Shown here: one piece after another, positions 59,827-64,000 of the stretch
Position numbering within the stretch: the stretch's first letter is position 1
How the letters are laid out: every line of letters begins with the position of its first letter
From: Ciborinia camelliae
Taxonomy: Eukaryota > Ascomycota > Leotiomycetes > Helotiales > Sclerotiniaceae
DNA length: 64,000 nt
Assembly: GCA_025890175.1 (NCBI GenBank)
Contig: JANPYM010000014.1
Span: forward strand, 1,441,374 to 1,505,373
Direction of reading: 5' to 3'
The notes under the pieces: model-generated
Seen by the model: only the letters and a program-made list of their open reading frames with translations
The model's database searches: none
Told to the model about the DNA's origin: nothing
Program-made: the position numbers and the translations under genes

Positions 59827-61805
59827 TCAATGAATCTTCGCAGGGACCGAATCATGATCACCATAATGATTATAGCTCCTGCGGGAAGAGATGCGCGCGC
59901 TATCCAAGCGATCCGTCTCGAACCGGCGCATGCGCGTCGCCACCAGAACCGCAAACGGGATGAGGGAATGATCGCTGACGCCCTCAAACTCCGCCACCTC
60001 GCCCTCCGACGTGTAGTAGAAGTCCTCCTTCAGACACATATCCAAGCGCTGTCGGCCGTGGCCAAAGCTCGCGGTGCGCATCAGGATGTTTGGATCGAGC
60101 CGGTGTTTGGGGCTCCAGTCCCACGACGACTGCATCAATCTCTCCACGTGCTCGGGGATGAGCTGCGTGTCGTACACGCGGATGAAGGGTTCGATTTCGC
60201 GATGGCGATGGGCGTCGTGCAGGCCTTGAATCACCGCTTCCCATTCGGGGAGGACGAGGTGAGGTCCATGGCTTTCGATGGTGCCATTGGCCCACTCGGT
60301 TGCATTTACATTCTTGAATTGGGGGAGCGCGCCATCGGCGGATTTGCGACCGAGAGCCAACCATTTGGTGCGCTCGTCGGGCTCACTCAATTGCATGGCG
60401 CGCCAAACGCCGTTGTCTACATCGACATCGATGGCGATATTGGCTGAGTTGGCTGAATCTCCCGAGAAGCGATGATAGTATTGATAAGTTTGGTTGCTAT
60501 CAACTTGGGGTTCAAATATAGGTGCGAGGTAGAAACTTTGGTCGGCGACTGAGGCACTGAGACTGCGAAAATCGTATGTTGATCTTGGAACTTTAGTACC
60601 CATCATGACACGGGTATCGTACCCTTTACAAGAGTCCTTCATTTGCTTATTCCAGTAAATGTCTGGGCCTGCCGTGATTCTAAAAAGAACAAATATCAGT
60701 TTGTGTGTTTCACGAGACCTAAAGATTAAGAAGGAATTTGTTACTTACCCGATAATTGGCAGGGCAAAAAGTCCCAGAAGGATACAAACTAAGAAACATC
60801 CTCCAAAAAGTGTCCGAACTGGCTTAAACTTGACTCCAATTTGCCCTGGAGATCCATCTCCATTGAGTACCTTTCCAAAGAAGAGTGTGAGTTCGCGCAA
60901 GATATAAAGGTAAAATGAAGATCCCAGCACGAGATAACCCGCCCCAAACAGAAGCAAACAAAACAATTCTGCTCCACCAAACTTTTCTTTAAAACCAGGA
61001 TACAAGTATGGTTGTGTATGCCACTTGATGTGAAAGCTGACGTAAATGAGGATGATCGCATTCATCAATAAGAGGAAAACAGTCACGGGAACGAGAATCC
61101 ACCAGTTCAACTTCATGCTCATAAATCTACCCCAAATAGTATGAAGATTTGCGGGTTTGGCAGATCTCGGTACAGGCTCATATATGCAACTCCCGCATGC
61201 ATACTCGCATGGCCCAGGGTGGCATAACTTTTTGCAAATCATCTCGTTTCCATGAGCGCAAGTTGAGTCAGATTTACTCGAACAAACTCCATATCTGCAA
61301 GCGTTCGGGGTGGTAGGGTGGTCATGTATGGGATCACCTTTTCCGCACCAGCACTTTCCTAGGGGTTTTGTCTTTTGATGGGTACTACATTGAGGGCAGA
61401 ACCAGTTCGATGTAGAGCCCCGTACGTTGGCCCATGACTGTGCACATTGATGGTGAGTAACAGCATGACAAGTCTGACAATGCCACAAGAAACGACCGTT
61501 TCTAAATTGTACGACTTCTAAACATATGGTACACATTTGACTAGGATTGTAATTAGAATGATGTCTATGATCTTTAAGTGGTTATGCTATACTTACTTCC
61601 CCCCTTGAATGTCCTCAATAATACGTAGCTCCTTAGAAGCAGCCTTGGATTGGCTATATCCATTTCTCTGGGTTTCGGTGGACACGCGTGCAGGACCAAT
61701 GTTCTGTAGAGGTATTTCGTATTGATCATTGAAGGGATCATCAGTACTTCTCCGGCTGATGGGCCGTGAAGAATTGGGCGGTAGATTAGTTGAATTCGAA
61801 ACCAT
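59827..61805 (-). CDS. RING/NF-X1-type zinc finger protein with membrane spans
   Basis: I do not recognise a characterised orthologue. Three exons: 61805-61597, 61540-60749 and 60679-59827, giving 617 residues; introns of 56 and 69 nt start GTAAGT. Residues 1-70 are disordered and polar. A RING-like finger starts right after the first splice (CTICLEV...CQTCHAVTHHQCAQSW...CPQC), followed by Cys-rich NF-X1-like repeats (CWCGKG, CHPGPCEYACGSC). Three hydrophobic spans follow, near residues 205-232, 250-280 and 300-325. The last 290 residues are soluble with NATEW and NGT glycosylation-type sequons and Trp-rich segments, suggesting a lumenal or external domain. The combination suggests a membrane ubiquitin ligase, but RING activity and topology are inferred. 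The start at 61805 is the first ATG in frame. Confidence 0.75.
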
Positions 61806-62934
61806 GATGGATGGAATTTGTCTTGAGACCTAAGATTGAAAAAGTAGAACAAGGAAAACTGGGAGATGGAAAGTATTTATGGTGAACAACAACAAATGTG
61901 TCTTCTGGCCAACTTTAAGCACCCGAGTAGTTTAAAAGTGATCCTAAGCCAACTTGAGTAATCTAAACTACGTGATGACTTGTTCATTGGTCGCATCATG
62001 ACATTTTAGTGATATAAAACGATTAGGCCAAGGAGCCTAATAGAGCGGATGTAGTATGGTTTAAGGAAACCTGGAAGACGGCACCAATCATTCGGTACCT
62101 AATTCCTTGTTTTTCAACAACAGCAAAAGAATTGGCACCAAAAGACCACCTTGCAGGGATGAGTATTTAAGACCAGTCTCAAATAGGCTAAAATTTGGAG
62201 TTGGAGGAAGTAAAATGGACTATTTCAACTTGCGTCGGTACTTGTTTTGTAGTCAAAGCCCCAAGTCCAACCAATTTTGTCCCTTAGTTCCATACTGCTA
62301 GTATAGTACTACATTTACGCCAATGATGTTGAAATCTGCGTTGATGTCTCTTTAGATTATGAACTGGTAGAAGTATCGAAAAGGCATCGATTGTGGCTTT
62401 AAAACGATATACGTGAAGAGCAACCTCTCGAGTCTTGATGTTGAGGTATTCAAGCTTTCATCTTCACAGTCTGTAAACGATTCAAGATAATAAGGAAAGT
62501 CGAGCCGGGAATTTCAAGAGCGATGACGCTGTGACCAAGTTATTAGTATGGTGCGGTCGATTTTAAGTATTGTACTAGCCAGTCTTGGCTCAAACCATAT
62601 CTGGTACATAAACTCAGTCGTTATGGATCGCCATTCGCCAAGACAAGCGTTCTTCGTGACCTCTAGCTGCTTGAGTCATTCTAGATCTGGTACTGAGCAC
62701 TGATCGAGGAAGAAACCAGGTTTCATTGGTTGTAAAATGTCAAATGGGGTAGACTCAGACTCTCAGGCTTCAAATGGCATTCCCACACTCGAGGATCTAG
62801 CCTTGGCAAAAGAGAGGAGTCAACTGCCGACCAGAACATACCAATCAAGGTCTTAATGTTTAGCAAAGAAATAAATTACTTAACGTTCAAGTTTGCCCAC
62901 ACCCACTTGAACTTGAAGTCGTCTGTCTTCAGAA

Positions 62935-63102
62935 AGACTTGACTTGACTCGGAAGACTCGGAAGACTCAGAAGACTCGAAAGACTCGGAAGACTCGAAAG
63001 ACTCGGAAGACTCGGAAGACTGGGAAGACTCGAAAGACTCGAAAGACTCGGAAGACTGGGAAGACTGAGAAGACTCGAAAGACGGGGAAGACTCGGAAGT
63101 AG
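62935..63102. repeat. 9-bp minisatellite (GAAGACTCG)n
   Basis: About 18 tandem copies of a 9-bp purine-rich unit, with variants GAAAGACTCG, GAAGACTGG and GAAGACTCA scattered among them. The period of nine keeps any reading frame open, so the minus strand shows a Ser-Leu-Pro-Ser type open frame that is likely not a gene. Confidence 0.9.
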
Positions 63103-63771
63103 AAAACGTACTACTTTTAGAGATGAAGATCTAGATTGAAGATCTAGATTGAAGATCTCAAGTAAGGTTGCTGATGCCACCTACATGTGACTCGCGGAGC
63201 TTAGCTTAGCTTAATTGGTTCTAAGAACCTTGGAAGACAACTGACTTTGGAAATCCATTGACATAATTCAAACCATAAGGGCGGAGATCTATTCATGGAG
63301 AACACGTGGCACTAGCGCTATTGCGTGAGGCAATTGCGCTAATATATTTCCAAGGTTAGGTACCTACCTAGTTTTCGAGTTTTTGAGTTTACCTATCGAC
63401 TTGAGAACTAATAAATCCATACATACATTTATACGGGCAACCATACAATATAATATAATTTCCATTTCCATATAAAATCTTTTATACTTTTATACATTTA
63501 TACATTTATACTTTTCTACTTTTCTACTTTTCTTACAGCTACTACCTCCTACCTAGGTATTACCTGTTTTCTTTTAATTTTCCAAGGTTTAAATAGTAGG
63601 GGGTATGTCCATCCAGGTGTGCGTTTTATCGGCGCTTTTAAGTTTCTTTTGATAAGGTATTTTATTTATATCTGGTATTTTATTCTATTTGAGATTCTAT
63701 TCTATATTCAGATATTAATTGTAAATAGTATAATAGAGTAGAGTATAGAAATCATAAGATCTTAACTCTCT

Positions 63772-63885
63772 CCCCATCCCCATCCATCCCCATCTATTTA
63801 TCCCCTTCTCCCCATCCCCATCCCCATCCCCATCCCCATCCCCATCCCTATTCCCATCCCCATCCCCATCCCCATCCCCATCCCT
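63772..63885. repeat. CCCCAT hexamer microsatellite
   Basis: Tandem CCCCAT units with occasional CCATCC and TATTTA interruptions. The minus strand gives an Asp-Gly open frame that is an artefact of the repeat. Confidence 0.85.
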
Positions 63886-64000
63886 CTTTCTATCCCTCTC
63901 CCCTCTCCCCTCATCTATTCCCCACCCAAACATCCCCACCCAAACCAAACATCCCCCGCCCCCCCCTTCCCTCACAACTTAAACCCAAGCAACAACCACC

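Larger units (their letters stand above)
61806..64000. other. Intergenic region to the window end
   Basis: No supported gene in the last 2.2 kb. Contains the 9-bp minisatellite at 62935-63102, a near-palindrome around 63313-63340 (AGCGCTATTGC facing GCAATTGCGCT), AT-rich DNA at 63400-63740, and CCCATC-type hexamer repeats at about 63770-63885. Sequence continues beyond the window, so a gene further right may have its regulatory DNA here. Confidence 0.65.

Noticed and set aside
62929..63180. 83-codon Ser/Leu/Pro minus-strand frame
   Set aside because: Produced by a 9-bp repeat; no start context or family resemblance.

Overview
The window is a piece of nuclear chromosome from a filamentous ascomycete. 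The evidence is: genes split by short GT-AG introns, mostly 50-70 nt with CTAAC/CTGAC-like branch sites; long low-complexity intergenic DNA full of words such as ACCTACCTAGGTA; single-gene transcription units on both strands; and orthologue-like matches to Pezizomycotina proteins (Pds5/Spo76/BimD, NADP-glutamate dehydrogenase, a Leu3-type zinc cluster factor). The AT-leaning intergenic DNA and protein style would suit a leotiomycete, possibly Sclerotiniaceae. That placement is an inference; the sequence alone does not prove it.

Layout from left to right: a three-exon cohesin-associated Pds5 gene on the minus strand (238-5492); a secreted, probably GPI-anchored Ser/Thr-rich protein (7982-10198, +); 3.5 kb of micro- and minisatellites; a delta-12 fatty acid desaturase (13667-15161, -); 4.7 kb without a gene; then a compact housekeeping block from 19.8 to 31.8 kb. 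That block holds CDC123 (-), CWC21 (+), a peroxisomal enoyl-CoA isomerase with a 16-nt exon (-), PET100 (+), a TACO1/YebC-type mitochondrial translation factor (-) and a 2071-residue HEAT-repeat Laa1/HEATR5 protein (+). Within this block neighbours are arranged as divergent pairs sharing 0.2-0.45 kb promoters and convergent pairs sharing about 0.35 kb of 3' DNA.

The right half is sparser: an SH3-less Lsb1/Pin3-like small gene (36400-36950, -), an aldo-keto reductase (37304-38336, +), a pogo-like MITE with near-perfect 25-bp inverted ends (38654-39041), NADP-glutamate dehydrogenase (40591-42100, +), an assembly gap followed by a 330-bp polypurine tract, a seven-exon Leu3-like Zn2Cys6 factor (44573-46909, +), a DOMON/cytochrome b561 membrane protein (47539-49145, -), a J-domain protein (51214-51765, -), a class 1A dihydroorotate dehydrogenase (54087-55322, +), a frameshift-riddled broken gene (56247-58645, -), and a RING/NF-X1-like multi-pass membrane protein (59827-61805, -). 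The window ends in minisatellites.

Functionally this is mostly a housekeeping region. It is not a secondary-metabolite or defence cluster. The associations worth noting are two cytochrome-oxidase biogenesis genes side by side (PET100 and TACO1), and a Leu3-like regulator 2.5 kb downstream of the GDH gene, a known Leu3 target in budding yeast. I found no tRNA, rRNA, CRISPR or intact transposon. The most unusual items are the decayed multi-frameshift gene, the MITE, the SH3-less Lsb1 paralogue and the micro-exon.
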